From an uncultured Prevotellaceae bacterium (GTDB taxonomy: Bacteria; Bacteroidota; Bacteroidia; Bacteroidales; Bacteroidaceae): 56,157 nucleotides of DNA. The translations under genes were made by a program, and so were the position numbers. The stretch's first letter is position 1. Every line of letters starts with the position of its first letter. Location of the stretch: positions 1 through 56,157 of the forward strand of contig CALFJG010000015.1 in NCBI GenBank assembly GCA_937877625.1. Reading direction: 5' to 3'. The notes beneath the pieces are model-generated. The model had not been told where the DNA came from, ran no database searches, and saw only the letters and a program-made list of their open reading frames with translations. Positions 17,835-27,384 of this stretch are shown one piece after another.

Positions 17835-17896
17835 AACAATGTCGGACTACCATTAAGCAATGTTGAACCCTGCTTAAAAGTAGTCCGACATTGTTT
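17835..17896. terminator. Strong bidirectional hairpin after tpx
   Basis: AACAATGTCGGACTAC plus ATTAAGCA on the left pairs with TGCTTAA plus GTAGTCCGACATTGTT on the right, giving a stem of more than 20 bp. A-rich sequence on the left and TT on the right allow termination both ways. A run of nine C residues lies just before it at about 17792. The remainder of 17739-18027 has nothing else I recognise. Confidence 0.75.
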
Positions 17897-18027
17897 ATCT
17901 CAGTTAGCAAGAGCCTTATAGCCGGGTGTGTACACTATGCCTCACCTAATGCAAAGCAAAGAGAAGCATGACGCGTGCATAAAAACAGGGACATTTCTCC
18001 ACACAACACGAAAAGCCAAAGAAAAAG

Positions 18028-18058
18028 TTTGCTGCACTGACCAAATAAAGTATTTTTG
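18028..18058 (+). promoter_or_regulatory. Promoter of the DUF4492-cydAB operon
   Basis: TTTG (18028-18031), 19 bases, TATTTTTG (18051-18058), an exact consensus match. The next ATG is at 18064, so the transcript would begin at or within a few bases of the start codon. Confidence 0.75.
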
Positions 18059-18063
18059 CACGT

Positions 18064-18276
18064 ATGAAAACAGCAAAAGCACTGCCCGTACGTCTTTGGC
18101 GGTTTTATGTTGACGGCTTTCGTCAGATGACGTGGGGGAGAACCCTTTGGATAATCATCCTGCTGAAACTGGCCGTGATGTTCTTGGTGTTGCGCCTCTT
18201 CTTCTTCCAGCCCGCCCTCGCTGGGTTGAACACCGAGGAGAAGCAAGAAACCGTGGCACGTAATCTATGCCCGTAA
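18064..18276 (+). CDS. DUF4492 small membrane protein
   Basis: The 70-residue protein has one hydrophobic helix (IILLKLAVMFLVLRLFFF) after a conserved FYVDGFRQMTWGRTLW block. In Bacteroidota DUF4492 is found directly ahead of cydA, as here. By position it may be a small accessory subunit of cytochrome bd, analogous to CydX, though it is not homologous as far as I can tell. The promoter ends 5 bases before the ATG. Confidence 0.85.
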   Translation: MKTAKALPVRLWRFYVDGFRQMTWGRTLWIIILLKLAVMFLVLRLFFFQPALAGLNTEEKQETVARNLCP

Positions 18277-18343
18277 AAGCCACGAGAGTTACGGCAAAGC
18301 CACAACAACAAACCCTTTACTAAACAAACTAATACGAAGAAAT

Positions 18344-19870
18344 ATGCTAACCTCTCTCTATGCAGATCAAGCGGCACTATTAGACTGGTCGCGCGCGCAG
18401 TTTGCACTCACAGCGTGCTACCACTGGCTCTTCGTGCCACTCACCCTTGGCTTAGCCGTTGTTATGGGTGTGATGGAAACGCTCTACGTAATAAAAAAAG
18501 ACGACTTCTGGAAACACACCACACAGTTCTGGCAAAAGATTTTCGGTATAAACTTCGCCATCGGCGTTGCCACGGGAATAATCCTTGAGTTTGAATTTGG
18601 CACAAACTGGAGCAACTACTCTTGGTTCGTGGGCGACATTTTTGGTGCACCTCTTGCCATCGAAGGCATCGTAGCATTCTTTATGGAAGCCACTTTTATT
18701 GCCGTGATGTTCTTCGGCTGGAACAAAGTGGGCAAGAAATTTCACCTCAGTGCCACTTGGCTCACGGGCATCGGTGCCACACTGTCGGCGTGGTGGATCC
18801 TCGTGGCGAACAGTTGGATGCAACACCCCGTAGGCATGGAGTTCAACCCCGACACCGTACGCAACGAGATGATGGATTTCTTCGGCGTGGCATTTCAGAG
18901 CGTCGCCGTGGTGAAATTCTTCCATAGCGTACTGAGCGGCTGGATGACAGGTGGCTTCGTAACGATAGGCATCAGTTGCTGGTACTTGCTCAAGAAACGC
19001 GAGAATCGCTTTGCGCTGGCCTCGCTACGCGTCGGTGCCGCCGTGGCGGCGTTAGGCACTATTGGCGTGATGCTAACGGGCGATGCCAGCGGCCTTGATG
19101 CCGCACGCCTGCAACCAATGAAACTTGCTGCCGCTGAGGGGTTGGAAAAAGGCGGCGAAGGCGCACCGTTCAGCATCGTACCCGGCATAGAAGTGCCCAA
19201 GGTACTCTCTATCCTTGCCACACACGACCCCGATGGCTTTGTACCCGGCATAGAAGACATCAAAAACGGCTACACACTACCCGATGGCACCGTGGTACCC
19301 TCGGCTGACGAGAAGATAGCACGGGGAAAAACCGCCCTATCGGCCTTTAAGACGTATCGCCAAGCCAAAGCCGACGGCGACAGCCTTCTTGCACAGACCG
19401 CACGTGCCACACTCAACGAAAACTTACCTTATTTCGGCTACGGCTATTTAGAAAAAGCCGACGACTTGGTGCCGCCCGTGCCACTTGTTTACTGGTCGTT
19501 TCGTGTGATGGTGGGCTTCGGCGGCGCACTGACGCTGATACTGCTGCTCGTGGTGTGGTTTGACTATAAGAAAAAAATCTCATCTATGCGCTGGCTACAG
19601 TGGCTCGGCCTCGCCGCCATACCGATGGTGTACCTCGCAGGCCAGGCGGGCTGGATAGTAGCCGAGGTGGGTCGCCAGCCGTGGGCTATTCAAGACCTCC
19701 TGCCCGTCAATGCCGCCATAAGCAGCCTGAGCACCAGCGCGGTAATCACTACATGCTGCATCTTCTTGGTACTCTTCACCATTCTGCTCATTGTGGAACT
19801 GCGCATTATGTGCAAAGCCGTGAAGAAAGGCCCCGACTTCCACAACGGCACGAAGAACAAAAAGGCCTAA
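18344..19870 (+). CDS. cydA: Cytochrome bd ubiquinol oxidase subunit I
   Basis: The 508-residue membrane protein is the quinol-oxidising subunit of the high-affinity oxygen reductase. SRAQFALTACYHWLFVPLTL contains H27, the likely haem b595 ligand. VVKFFHSVL contains the histidine near residue 194 that corresponds to the b558 ligand. The EFGTNWSNYSWFVGDIFGAP block and GWIVAEVGRQPW are typical. The Q-loop region (about 245-370) is of the form seen in other Bacteroidales. It sits between DUF4492 and cydB. Confidence 0.96.
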   Translation: MLTSLYADQAALLDWSRAQFALTACYHWLFVPLTLGLAVVMGVMETLYVIKKDDFWKHTTQFWQKIFGINFAIGVATGIILEFEFGTNWSNYSWFVGDIFGAPLAIEGIVAFFMEATFIAVMFFGWNKVGKKFHLSATWLTGIGATLSAWWILVANSWMQHPVGMEFNPDTVRNEMMDFFGVAFQSVAVVKFFHSVLSGWMTGGFVTIGISCWYLLKKRENRFALASLRVGAAVAALGTIGVMLTGDASGLDAARLQPMKLAAAEGLEKGGEGAPFSIVPGIEVPKVLSILATHDPDGFVPGIEDIKNGYTLPDGTVVPSADEKIARGKTALSAFKTYRQAKADGDSLLAQTARATLNENLPYFGYGYLEKADDLVPPVPLVYWSFRVMVGFGGALTLILLLVVWFDYKKKISSMRWLQWLGLAAIPMVYLAGQAGWIVAEVGRQPWAIQDLLPVNAAISSLSTSAVITTCCIFLVLFTILLIVELRIMCKAVKKGPDFHNGTKNKKA

Positions 19871-19942
19871 CCCGCAGAGAGAGGCATACGCAAACGCCAC
19901 TCCTCCTCCCTTTCAGTTAAAACATATAAAACTTAGAGCCAA

Positions 19943-21091
19943 ATGATAACTTACGAATTTTTGCAAGCATATTGGTGGTGTCTGATAGCCCTGCTCGGTG
20001 GGCTGTTGGTGTTCCTGCTGTTTGTGCAAGGAGCTAACTCTTTTATCTTCTCCTTGGCACACAACGAGGCCGAGCGCGAACTTATCGTCAACAGCACGGG
20101 AAGAAAATGGGAGTTTACGTTCACTACACTCGTCACTTTCGGCGGTGCGTTTTTTGCATCGTTCCCCTTGTTTTATAGCACCAGTTTTGGCGGAGCCTAC
20201 TGGGTGTGGATGCTTATCCTGATAAGTTTTGTGCTGCAAGCCGTGTCGTACGAATACCAGAAGAAACCAGGCAACCTGCTCGGACGCGACACGTTTCGCA
20301 CGTTTCTTATTCTCAACGGCGTGGTGGGTCCGTTGTTGTTAGGAATGGCCGTGGCCACCTTCTTCACCGGCTCACCGTTCGTGATAGAGAAAGGAGCTAT
20401 GGACGGCACGGGGCTTACGCCGGTAATAAGTCGCTGGACAGGCGGCTGGAACGGTTTAGAGGCCGTGGCAAACCCCGTGAACTGGTTGCTGGGCTTAGCC
20501 GTGGTATTCCTCTCACGCACCAACGGCGTACTCTATCTGCTCAACAACCTCAGCGATGCCGCCCTGCGCCCGCGTCTGCAACGCGCCCTAAAAGTCAATG
20601 CCGGCCTCTTCCTTCTCTTCTTCTTAGCCTTTGTAGGCATCATTCTTGCCGCCGACGGCTTTGCCGTGGATGAGAGCGGCGTGGTTTATGTGGAGCACGC
20701 GAAGATTTTACATAATCTACTAAACTTGCCCGTAGTAACCGCTGTTTTTGTCGTCGGCGTAGTACTCGTATTGCTCGGCATAGCCTATCCCTTGTTGAAA
20801 GGAAAGTGGCGCACAGGCATCTGGTTCAGCGGCATCGGCACGGTACTGACGGTGATGGCCCTCTTTATGCTCTTAGGCTTCGGCGGCACGAGTTACTATC
20901 CCAGCACCGCCGACCTGCAGAGCTCCCTCACAATACAAAATAGTTGCTCCAGCGAGTTCACACTGCGCACCATGGCGTGGGTAAGCCTTTTCATCCCCTT
21001 TGTAATAGCCTATATCGTGTATTGCTGGTACGCTATAGACAAGAAACGGATAGACAAAGCCGAACTGGCCGAAACAGAACATAAATACTAA
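19943..21091 (+). CDS. cydB: Cytochrome bd ubiquinol oxidase subunit II
   Basis: The 382-residue protein with about eight or nine helices pairs with CydA. It opens with TYEFLQAYWWCLIALLGG and has GRDTFRTFLILNG and SSEFTLRTMAWVSLFIPFV near the end, all CydB features. It starts 72 bases after cydA and is the last gene of the operon. A mini-element relic begins at its stop. Confidence 0.95.
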   Translation: MITYEFLQAYWWCLIALLGGLLVFLLFVQGANSFIFSLAHNEAERELIVNSTGRKWEFTFTTLVTFGGAFFASFPLFYSTSFGGAYWVWMLILISFVLQAVSYEYQKKPGNLLGRDTFRTFLILNGVVGPLLLGMAVATFFTGSPFVIEKGAMDGTGLTPVISRWTGGWNGLEAVANPVNWLLGLAVVFLSRTNGVLYLLNNLSDAALRPRLQRALKVNAGLFLLFFLAFVGIILAADGFAVDESGVVYVEHAKILHNLLNLPVVTAVFVVGVVLVLLGIAYPLLKGKWRTGIWFSGIGTVLTVMALFMLLGFGGTSYYPSTADLQSSLTIQNSCSSEFTLRTMAWVSLFIPFVIAYIVYCWYAIDKKRIDKAELAETEHKY

Positions 21092-21175
21092 AGGTGTGTT
21101 CAATAAAAATAGGCAGAAAAAGGTTAAAGCCCCGTCGGTATCAAACTGAGCCGTGGGAATAAATAGCCCCCTTAA
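21090..21175. repeat. Relic of the AGGTG(G/T)GTTCTATTAATT mini-element family
   Basis: AGGTGTGTTCAATAAAAATA at 21092 resembles the element terminus. About 21120-21172 reads AGGTTAAAGC, then TATCAAACTGAGCCGTGGG and AATAAATAGCCCCCTT. The same order of motifs is found at 50540-50594 (GGTTAAAGAC, GTCAAACTAAACTGTGGG, AATTAATAGAACACACCT). It lies between cydB and the sialidase-like gene. The large central hairpin of the 50401 copy is missing here. Confidence 0.65.
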
Positions 21176-21212
21176 CAGCAACACCTTCAACACGCAATAC
21201 AATATATATATT

Positions 21213-24200
21213 ATGAAATCATACCTCCTCAACACGTTTGCTGCAGCATTACTCATTTGTAGCAATGTACTGACTGCAACCGCACAACAAACGGAGACGT
21301 GGACTACTGGCGTTACGGGAAACAATCAGGCAGAACTCTTCTACTGGGTAGGTGCCACCACGCCGTCCAGTGCCACGAAGTACACACTCTCGTCTATCTC
21401 CTTCACCCTCGCCTCGGGGGGCAAAGCCACGGAGAGCCACTTAGCCATTTGCACCGCCGCTACTGCATCCTCCACGGTGAGCAGCATTCCTGCCGCCGAG
21501 GTGGTGGGTGTGAGCGATGATGCTTACCTACCCTCCGCCACGCCCGATGCCCACACCTACACCTTCAGCACACCCGTGGAGTTGGAAGGAAACACACGCT
21601 ACTACTTCTGCTGGGTTTCGTCGGCCACACCCTCCGATGGCTACTACACCTCCACCGGCCAACGCCTACGCGTGCAAACAGGTGAGACGTACACCGACGA
21701 AACACTCTGCGGCACCACGGTACGCACTATTTGGGCTCCCGTATTTACCGCAGAACTCTCCTATGGCGAGGGCGATGAGAACCAAACAAAAACATTCACC
21801 GTAACCACCCTACCCGCCTGCGATGCCACGTTCTCTTGGAACGGACAAACCATTGTTGGCACGAGTGCCACGTTCTCCTACGAAGGCGAGGCAGTAACGG
21901 GCGAGGAGGCCAACGTGACAATCACTCCCACAGCCTACTATACGTTGCGATACCCCTCGCAGACTATTTCTTGGGACGGGCAAGACAACGCCAGCAACGA
22001 AGTAAAGATGCTCGCCGATGTCTTTGGCACATCCTACGGCGAAAAGTGGGTGCGCATAGACAACGCCGCTCTTCCCGCATACTCTTGGCATATCTCTGCC
22101 GCATCCGACTATGAAGGTAGCACTCCCGTGCGTACCGCCTTTACCTCGGAAGACGACCTCGGCTTCCTGTTTTGCTTTGTCGGTACTCCCGAAAGCTTTA
22201 GGATATATAGTAAATTAGCAGGAGAAGGCTATGCGTTAACCACCGACGGCACGAATAGCAACGATGCGACGAATGCCACCGCCTTATATCTTACGTCCGA
22301 TGTGTCAAACGCCAAGATGTGGACTATTGACGACACTTATCTGACCTCCGCTGCCTCCTCTCCCGGCTTCGTTATCCACGACACCGATGCAGATGGGCTT
22401 TATGGGGCTAATCCCTTTGCTAAATACGACTATGCCCTCCGCTATTGGAATGCCGAAGGGCCACAGTCGCATTGGCTCTTGCAACCTTGTAGCAGCGATG
22501 ACCTCTTCTCCGGTCACTACGGCGAGAAATGGCTGCAACTAACGTTCTCGCGCGACAAGAGTTATCACTGGAGTGTGGCCTCAACGACCGATGTGCCTAA
22601 GTGTACGAACAATGCCACGCCGCTTGATGGTAATCTGTGGTGCTTCGTAGGTACATCCGAACGGTTTAAGGTGTACAACAAACTCGTAGGACAAAGTAAA
22701 GCCCTGACTTCGAGCAACGTTAGTAGTGGCAGTTACGTTTCACTTGCCACGGAAGCCGTTGCCGATTTCTGGACGATAGGTGATATACGCTCCGTGACGG
22801 ACAACAATCAAACCGATGGCTCAAACAAAACGGAAGGATACCCGATATATAGTTTTGGTAATGAGGCTCAGGCTCTCAGTCTGAATGCTTATCGTGGTAA
22901 AGGCAACCAGTTGGCTTACTACAGTTGGAATGACGGAGGCTCGTTGTGGCTTCCCGAGCTTTACGAACCCGAAGAGTTGGATATCTACAGTTCATATTAT
23001 GGAGAGAAATGGGTGCGTATCACTTATGGTGCAAGCAACAAATACTGCCTTATGGTAACACCAAAAGAAACGCTGACCTACGATGGTGCTATGGTACGCA
23101 ACGGACGCACCGATATGACGCACGAAGGACAACTCTGGTGCTTTGTCGGTACAGCCGAGGGCTTCACTCTCTATAACCGCGTTGCTGGCTCGCAATATGC
23201 CGCAGCAACAGGAACATCTCTCAACGGTACAAAACCGCTCGTCCTTGTGCCGGTAACCAATGCCGAGACTTTTGTCGTGCAAAATAATGTGTGCCTCAGT
23301 TCTACGAGCGACCTCTCCACGGGTGTGGCACCCATCGGTAGCAACGGCTCTCCCGCAGGTGCTGAATACAAAGTGGGATTTCTCAGTTCGTCGAACAGCA
23401 AGTGCAGTTATCTGTTTGAAGAGATTGGTGCCTCGGTGAACCTTGCCGTTGCGGGCATTACCGATGCACTGCCTGCAACACACGACCACATTGCTCGCGG
23501 TGCCGTGACATTCCCTATTGGCAGCACCACGCGTCAGATGAGTTTCAATGTCACGCCCACACAACATACGCTCTTCCTACCGAAACACGGCTCACTCTCG
23601 TTTGCTAAGCCTACGTGTTGGATAGGGTTCACCTTTGATGGCTACGATACCGACGGTGTCACCTTGCAGCAAACGCTGAGTGGCGTGAATAGCGAGACCG
23701 ATGTGGTTACTCTTCATTTCACAGAATCGAACTCCGAGGTGCGTTACATCGCTTACGACGGTGACGAGCGCGACATTCCTTACCGCATACCTTCCATAGC
23801 ACGTGCGAAAAACGGCGACCTCATCGCTATCTACGACCTTCGTTATAATGAAGCCGATATAGGATATTACGACCGTGGCTTCTATCATTATCGTATTGAC
23901 CTCGTGATGAAAGTTAGCAAAGACAACGGTGTGACATGGAGCGATGAGTATCCCGTGCTGACGGGCGACAACAGCGGACGTTTCACCGCCGCTTTCGGCG
24001 ATGCCGCACTGGTGGCCGACCGCGACCGCAACCTGCTTATGATGCTCTGTGCCGCCGGCAATACGGGCTTTGCCTCTGCCGTGAAGATGTCGCGCGTATA
24101 TCTGCAGCTCAACGAAGCCACCGGCGAGTGGGAAATTGGCACATTGAATGCCGATGGTACTTTTGTACAAGGCGAACCAGAAGATATTACCGACTATATG

Positions 24201-25628
24201 CTCGCTCTGACATCGAAAGGCGGACTTTCAACCGGCGTGTATAGTGCTTTTTGTGGCAGTGGACGCATTAGCCAAAGCCGTATCTACAAACGCGACAATT
24301 ACTACCGTATCTATTTTACCGCTATTGTGAAATCTTCAAACACCGATGGCACATGGGGCAACAACGGTAACATTACTTACTACAGCGATGACTTTGGACA
24401 GACGTGGAACATACTTGGCGAACGCGCAGCATTTGTCAACAGCGACGAGCCGAAGTGCGACGAACTGCCGAATGGCGACGTGTGGATGAGCGGACGCGCT
24501 GCCAATGGCCGCAACTTCAACATATATCATTTCACCGACATTGCTACCGGAGAAGGCACCTGGCTTAATCGCGTGCATACCCAAAACAGTAGCGTGACAA
24601 ATGGTATCTACAGTTCCGACAATGCGTGCAACGGAGATATTATCCTTGTCAAAGCACAACGCGCGAGCGACGGGCAGCCGGTGACGTTGGCACTCGCTTC
24701 AATACCGGCACACAGTACGTTCACCGACCCCGTATGGAGCGCGAACGGACGCCGCAACGTGTCGATTTTCTATAAAGCCCTCATCAATGACAGCGACTAT
24801 GCTACTACCGAAGCCCTCGCTTCCGACTGGGAAGGACGCGATGAAAACACCGCATTCTTGGTAAGCGATCACATGTCTGCTTATTCCTCAATGTGCTTAA
24901 TGGCCGACGGGCGTATAGGGTTCTTCTTGGAAGACGATGTAGTGACGGGAACAGCCCCTTGGAGCCACTTCGATATGTGTTTCATTCCGTTCAGCATAGC
25001 GACAATCACCGGCGGGAAATATACCGACGGCTACAACCTCTCTGTAGATGCAACAGGCCTCAGCACAATGTTTCTGGACTATCCCGTGCAGATACCCAAC
25101 TCGGCCATCGCCTACACCGCCAACAGCGAGACAGGAAGTGGCATTGTGGCAATAACACCCACCGAAGGCATAATCCCTGCCGAGACAGGCGTGTTGGTAA
25201 GTACCGAGGGAGAATGTACGCTTCACATGATAGAGGCATACACCTGGCCCGAGGCTTACGAGAACAACAGGCTCACAGGCTATTTCCCCGCCGACAAAAT
25301 AACCTCGGCCTCTGATAGCGACTACTACTATGCACTCTATGAAAAAGAGGGAAAAAGCGGCTTCTTTGCCCCTGAAGATGCCTCGCCTGCACAACCAAAC
25401 GCAATGACTTTTACAATGAACGCACGCGCAGCATACCTCTTATTGGACGCACCACTAACCTCGCTCACAGGGCTTGACCTTGCTTTTGACAAAGTGACTA
25501 ATATAAACCAAACACTCTCCAACACCACCGACCAACCACGCATCTACGACCTTCAAGGACGGCGAGCCTACAAAGTGGGACAACAAGGCGTGTATGTTGT
25601 AAACGGGAAACTCGTCTCCGTGAAATAA
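21213..25628 (+). CDS. Secreted sialidase-like protein (GH33) with repeated N-terminal modules
   Basis: The 1471-residue protein is predicted to release sialic acid from host or dietary glycans outside the cell. The start at 21213 gives a clean signal peptide (MKSYLLNTFAAALLICSNVL, then TATAQQ). A module beginning YGEKWV(R/L) and containing WCFVGT...F.(V/I)YN(K/R) occurs three times from about residues 273, 434 and 595. The catalytic propeller starts near residue 855 with YRIPSIARAKNGDLIAIYD, the F/Y-R-I-P motif. Asp boxes SKDNGVTW and YSDDFGQTW follow. The end is YDLQGRRAYKVGQQGVYVVN followed by GKLVSVK, a sorting-type tail. No other sialic acid genes are nearby. Confidence 0.88.
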   Translation: MKSYLLNTFAAALLICSNVLTATAQQTETWTTGVTGNNQAELFYWVGATTPSSATKYTLSSISFTLASGGKATESHLAICTAATASSTVSSIPAAEVVGVSDDAYLPSATPDAHTYTFSTPVELEGNTRYYFCWVSSATPSDGYYTSTGQRLRVQTGETYTDETLCGTTVRTIWAPVFTAELSYGEGDENQTKTFTVTTLPACDATFSWNGQTIVGTSATFSYEGEAVTGEEANVTITPTAYYTLRYPSQTISWDGQDNASNEVKMLADVFGTSYGEKWVRIDNAALPAYSWHISAASDYEGSTPVRTAFTSEDDLGFLFCFVGTPESFRIYSKLAGEGYALTTDGTNSNDATNATALYLTSDVSNAKMWTIDDTYLTSAASSPGFVIHDTDADGLYGANPFAKYDYALRYWNAEGPQSHWLLQPCSSDDLFSGHYGEKWLQLTFSRDKSYHWSVASTTDVPKCTNNATPLDGNLWCFVGTSERFKVYNKLVGQSKALTSSNVSSGSYVSLATEAVADFWTIGDIRSVTDNNQTDGSNKTEGYPIYSFGNEAQALSLNAYRGKGNQLAYYSWNDGGSLWLPELYEPEELDIYSSYYGEKWVRITYGASNKYCLMVTPKETLTYDGAMVRNGRTDMTHEGQLWCFVGTAEGFTLYNRVAGSQYAAATGTSLNGTKPLVLVPVTNAETFVVQNNVCLSSTSDLSTGVAPIGSNGSPAGAEYKVGFLSSSNSKCSYLFEEIGASVNLAVAGITDALPATHDHIARGAVTFPIGSTTRQMSFNVTPTQHTLFLPKHGSLSFAKPTCWIGFTFDGYDTDGVTLQQTLSGVNSETDVVTLHFTESNSEVRYIAYDGDERDIPYRIPSIARAKNGDLIAIYDLRYNEADIGYYDRGFYHYRIDLVMKVSKDNGVTWSDEYPVLTGDNSGRFTAAFGDAALVADRDRNLLMMLCAAGNTGFASAVKMSRVYLQLNEATGEWEIGTLNADGTFVQGEPEDITDYMLALTSKGGLSTGVYSAFCGSGRISQSRIYKRDNYYRIYFTAIVKSSNTDGTWGNNGNITYYSDDFGQTWNILGERAAFVNSDEPKCDELPNGDVWMSGRAANGRNFNIYHFTDIATGEGTWLNRVHTQNSSVTNGIYSSDNACNGDIILVKAQRASDGQPVTLALASIPAHSTFTDPVWSANGRRNVSIFYKALINDSDYATTEALASDWEGRDENTAFLVSDHMSAYSSMCLMADGRIGFFLEDDVVTGTAPWSHFDMCFIPFSIATITGGKYTDGYNLSVDATGLSTMFLDYPVQIPNSAIAYTANSETGSGIVAITPTEGIIPAETGVLVSTEGECTLHMIEAYTWPEAYENNRLTGYFPADKITSASDSDYYYALYEKEGKSGFFAPEDASPAQPNAMTFTMNARAAYLLLDAPLTSLTGLDLAFDKVTNINQTLSNTTDQPRIYDLQGRRAYKVGQQGVYVVNGKLVSVK

Positions 25629-25702
25629 CAAACAACAGTTAGATACACTTTCGTACTACACACCAAAGGCTTCGCCTTACAAAATGAGGGTGTGTAAAAA
25701 TT

Positions 25703-25745
25703 GAGCAGGAGGCGAACACTAATCATAGGTGTTTGCCTCCTACTC
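25703..25745 (+). terminator. Hairpin downstream of the sialidase-like gene
   Basis: GAGCAGGAGGCGAACAC pairs with GTGTTTGCCTCCTACTC around TAATCATAG, with two mismatches, followed by GTTTC. It is the likely end of the sialidase transcript. Confidence 0.65.
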
Positions 25746-25781
25746 GTTTCAGAAACCAAGCCCCTCGCTGTCGAAAAGTCT

Positions 25782-25835
25782 GGGAGCGCAGATGCCCTCG
25801 CCTGCATTCTCTTGCACGCGAGCCGCGTGTGCTCC
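25782..25835. repeat. GC-rich palindromic repeat (copy b)
   Basis: It has the same layout as 6780-6832: GGGAGCGCAGATGCC, CTCGCCTGCAT, TTGCACGCGAGCCGC, GTGTGCTCC. It is more degenerate. Between it and the array at 25962 is further short repetitive sequence (for example 25855-25920) with no gene. Confidence 0.65.
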
Positions 25836-25961
25836 GACAGCCTGTTTGCCCCGAAAGGGCTGTTATACATGACGCACGTTCTCTATGGCGATGCCATAGG
25901 CTGATGGCGCGTCGCCCCTACTTTTACACTGTTTCAGTAGCTTGAATAAAAAAGCATAGTC

Positions 25962-26157
25962 CGAGCGTGTTTAAGCACATTCCGAGCGTGTTAAAACATA
26001 GTCCGATTGATTTTAAAATCAAGCCGATTGATTTTAAAATCAAAGCCTTTGATTTTAAAATCAAAGCACTCGAGTTTAAACTCCGTCCGAGTATGTTTGA
26101 ACTCCGTCCGATACATTCTCTCTTTCGCGCTTTTGCCATTTCAGGACGATGATATGA
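25962..26157. repeat. TTAA-centred 21-bp array, copy 2 (seven units) plus tail
   Basis: Centres lie at 25972, 25992, 26014, 26035, 26056, 26077 and 26098. Spacing is 21 bp except for one 20/22 pair. Three inner units carry GATTTTAAAATC; outer units have GTTTAA or GTTTGA cores. The last unit has lost its TTAA. The tail (CTCTCTTTCGCGCTTTTGCC, then ACGATGATA) matches the other copies less well. Together with 25782-25835 this fills most of the gap between the sialidase and SDR genes. Confidence 0.82.
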
Positions 26158-26278
26158 GCCGCACGTTCCCCAGGGCGATGCCCCGGGCTAATCGCTGTAG
26201 CCCTTACAGGGTTTTTACACTGCTTGCGATACTGGGATAATAAAGCCCCCCTAAAACAGGTGGAGAGGCTAAAACCAA

Positions 26279-26322
26279 AAGCGGCGGCGGATAGAACAAG
26301 ATGGTTCACTCCGTCGCCGCTT
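26279..26322 (-). terminator. Terminator of the SDR gene
   Basis: AAGCGGCGGCGG (26279-26290) and CCGTCGCCGCTT (26311-26322) form a stem. On the minus strand it is followed by TTGGTTTT. It lies 19 bases beyond the SDR stop. Confidence 0.65.
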
Positions 26323-26341
26323 CGCACAAAGCAAAAGCCTA

Positions 26342-27115
26342 CTACACACACGTATATCCGCCATCCACGGGTACGGCGATGCCATTCACATAGCCCGACG
26401 CGGGAGAGGCAAGGAATAGTGTTGCCGTGTCAAGCTCGCCCTCCTTGCCGTAACGCTCCAAGGGTATAGCACCTTTCGCGTAGTTTGCGAACCACTCCGT
26501 TTCGAGAGTGTCTTTGGTGAGCGGTGTCCAGAAATAGCCCGGGCATATCGTGTTGACCGTGATGCCATACCTACCCCATTCCGCAGCCAAGCCACGCGAT
26601 AGATTTACCACACCACCCTTTGCGGCGTGATAGGGGGAGCAAGGGGCTATTTTGTTGCCTACAAGCCCATACATTGAGGCGATGTTGATAATACGTCCGT
26701 AGTTCGCCGGTATCATAGCACGCTTTGCCACAGCACGAGCCATCTTAAAGGTGCCGAAGAGGTCAACCTGCATCTCCCCGTTGAATTGCTCATCGGTGAT
26801 GTCCTCGGCAGGAGCTACAGCCCCCGTGCCGGCGTTGTTGATGAGAATGTCAATGCGTCCAAAACGGCTTAAGGTCTCTCTTACAACGTTTCCCACCTGC
26901 TCCGTGTCGGTAATGTCGCAACGTATAGGCAAAGTCTCTACTCCGAAGCCGGTTTCCAACTCCTTAGCCACTTCAACGAGTTTTTCCATACGCCGAGCTA
27001 TCGGCACAATGCGACATCCCTGACTGGCCAGTGCCTTAGCCATCTGCACACCGAGGCCACCCGAGCAACCTGTAACAATAGCCACCTGGCCTGTGAGGTC
27101 AAAATAGTTTTTCAT
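26342..27115 (-). CDS. Short-chain dehydrogenase/reductase
   Basis: The 257-residue classical SDR has the cofactor motif TGCSGGLG (about 15-22), NNAG (about 92-95), the catalytic Ser in NIASMYG, and the YHAAK pair (Tyr and Lys). The C-terminus reads YVNGIAVPVDGGYTCV, as in FabG and gluconate 5-dehydrogenase type enzymes. An Arg after the second beta strand (ARRME) suggests NADP(H). The substrate cannot be told from sequence. It is monocistronic, with a TACTTTTG box upstream at 27151-27158 on its strand but a poor -33. Confidence 0.85.
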   Translation of the reverse strand: MKNYFDLTGQVAIVTGCSGGLGVQMAKALASQGCRIVPIARRMEKLVEVAKELETGFGVETLPIRCDITDTEQVGNVVRETLSRFGRIDILINNAGTGAVAPAEDITDEQFNGEMQVDLFGTFKMARAVAKRAMIPANYGRIINIASMYGLVGNKIAPCSPYHAAKGGVVNLSRGLAAEWGRYGITVNTICPGYFWTPLTKDTLETEWFANYAKGAIPLERYGKEGELDTATLFLASPASGYVNGIAVPVDGGYTCV

Positions 27116-27334
27116 AGACGAAATATGATTGATAAAATAAATTGGTAAGGCAAAAGTAAACGATTTGTATGGAACAAGAGTCCTTTACAGACATTTTCTT
27201 AATGCTCTACAGTGTATGATGCAGCAAAGAAAGCCTTACTTCAAATGCCAAGATTTTTTTATGCGCCACCACACACCAAAGAGTTAAACACTTTCCGACA
27301 AAGCCTGGCACAAGCCAAAAAAGAAGCCGTGCTT

Positions 27335-27365
27335 TTTGCCTTTCTTAGTGCTTTTCGTACTTTTG
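27335..27365 (+). promoter_or_regulatory. nusB operon promoter
   Basis: TTTG (27335-27338), 19 bases, TACTTTTG (27358-27365), exact consensus. nusB starts at 27385, so the leader is about 13 bases. It may drive all genes through DUF3109. Confidence 0.75.
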
Positions 27366-27384
27366 CGGCACGAAAATAGCCGAT

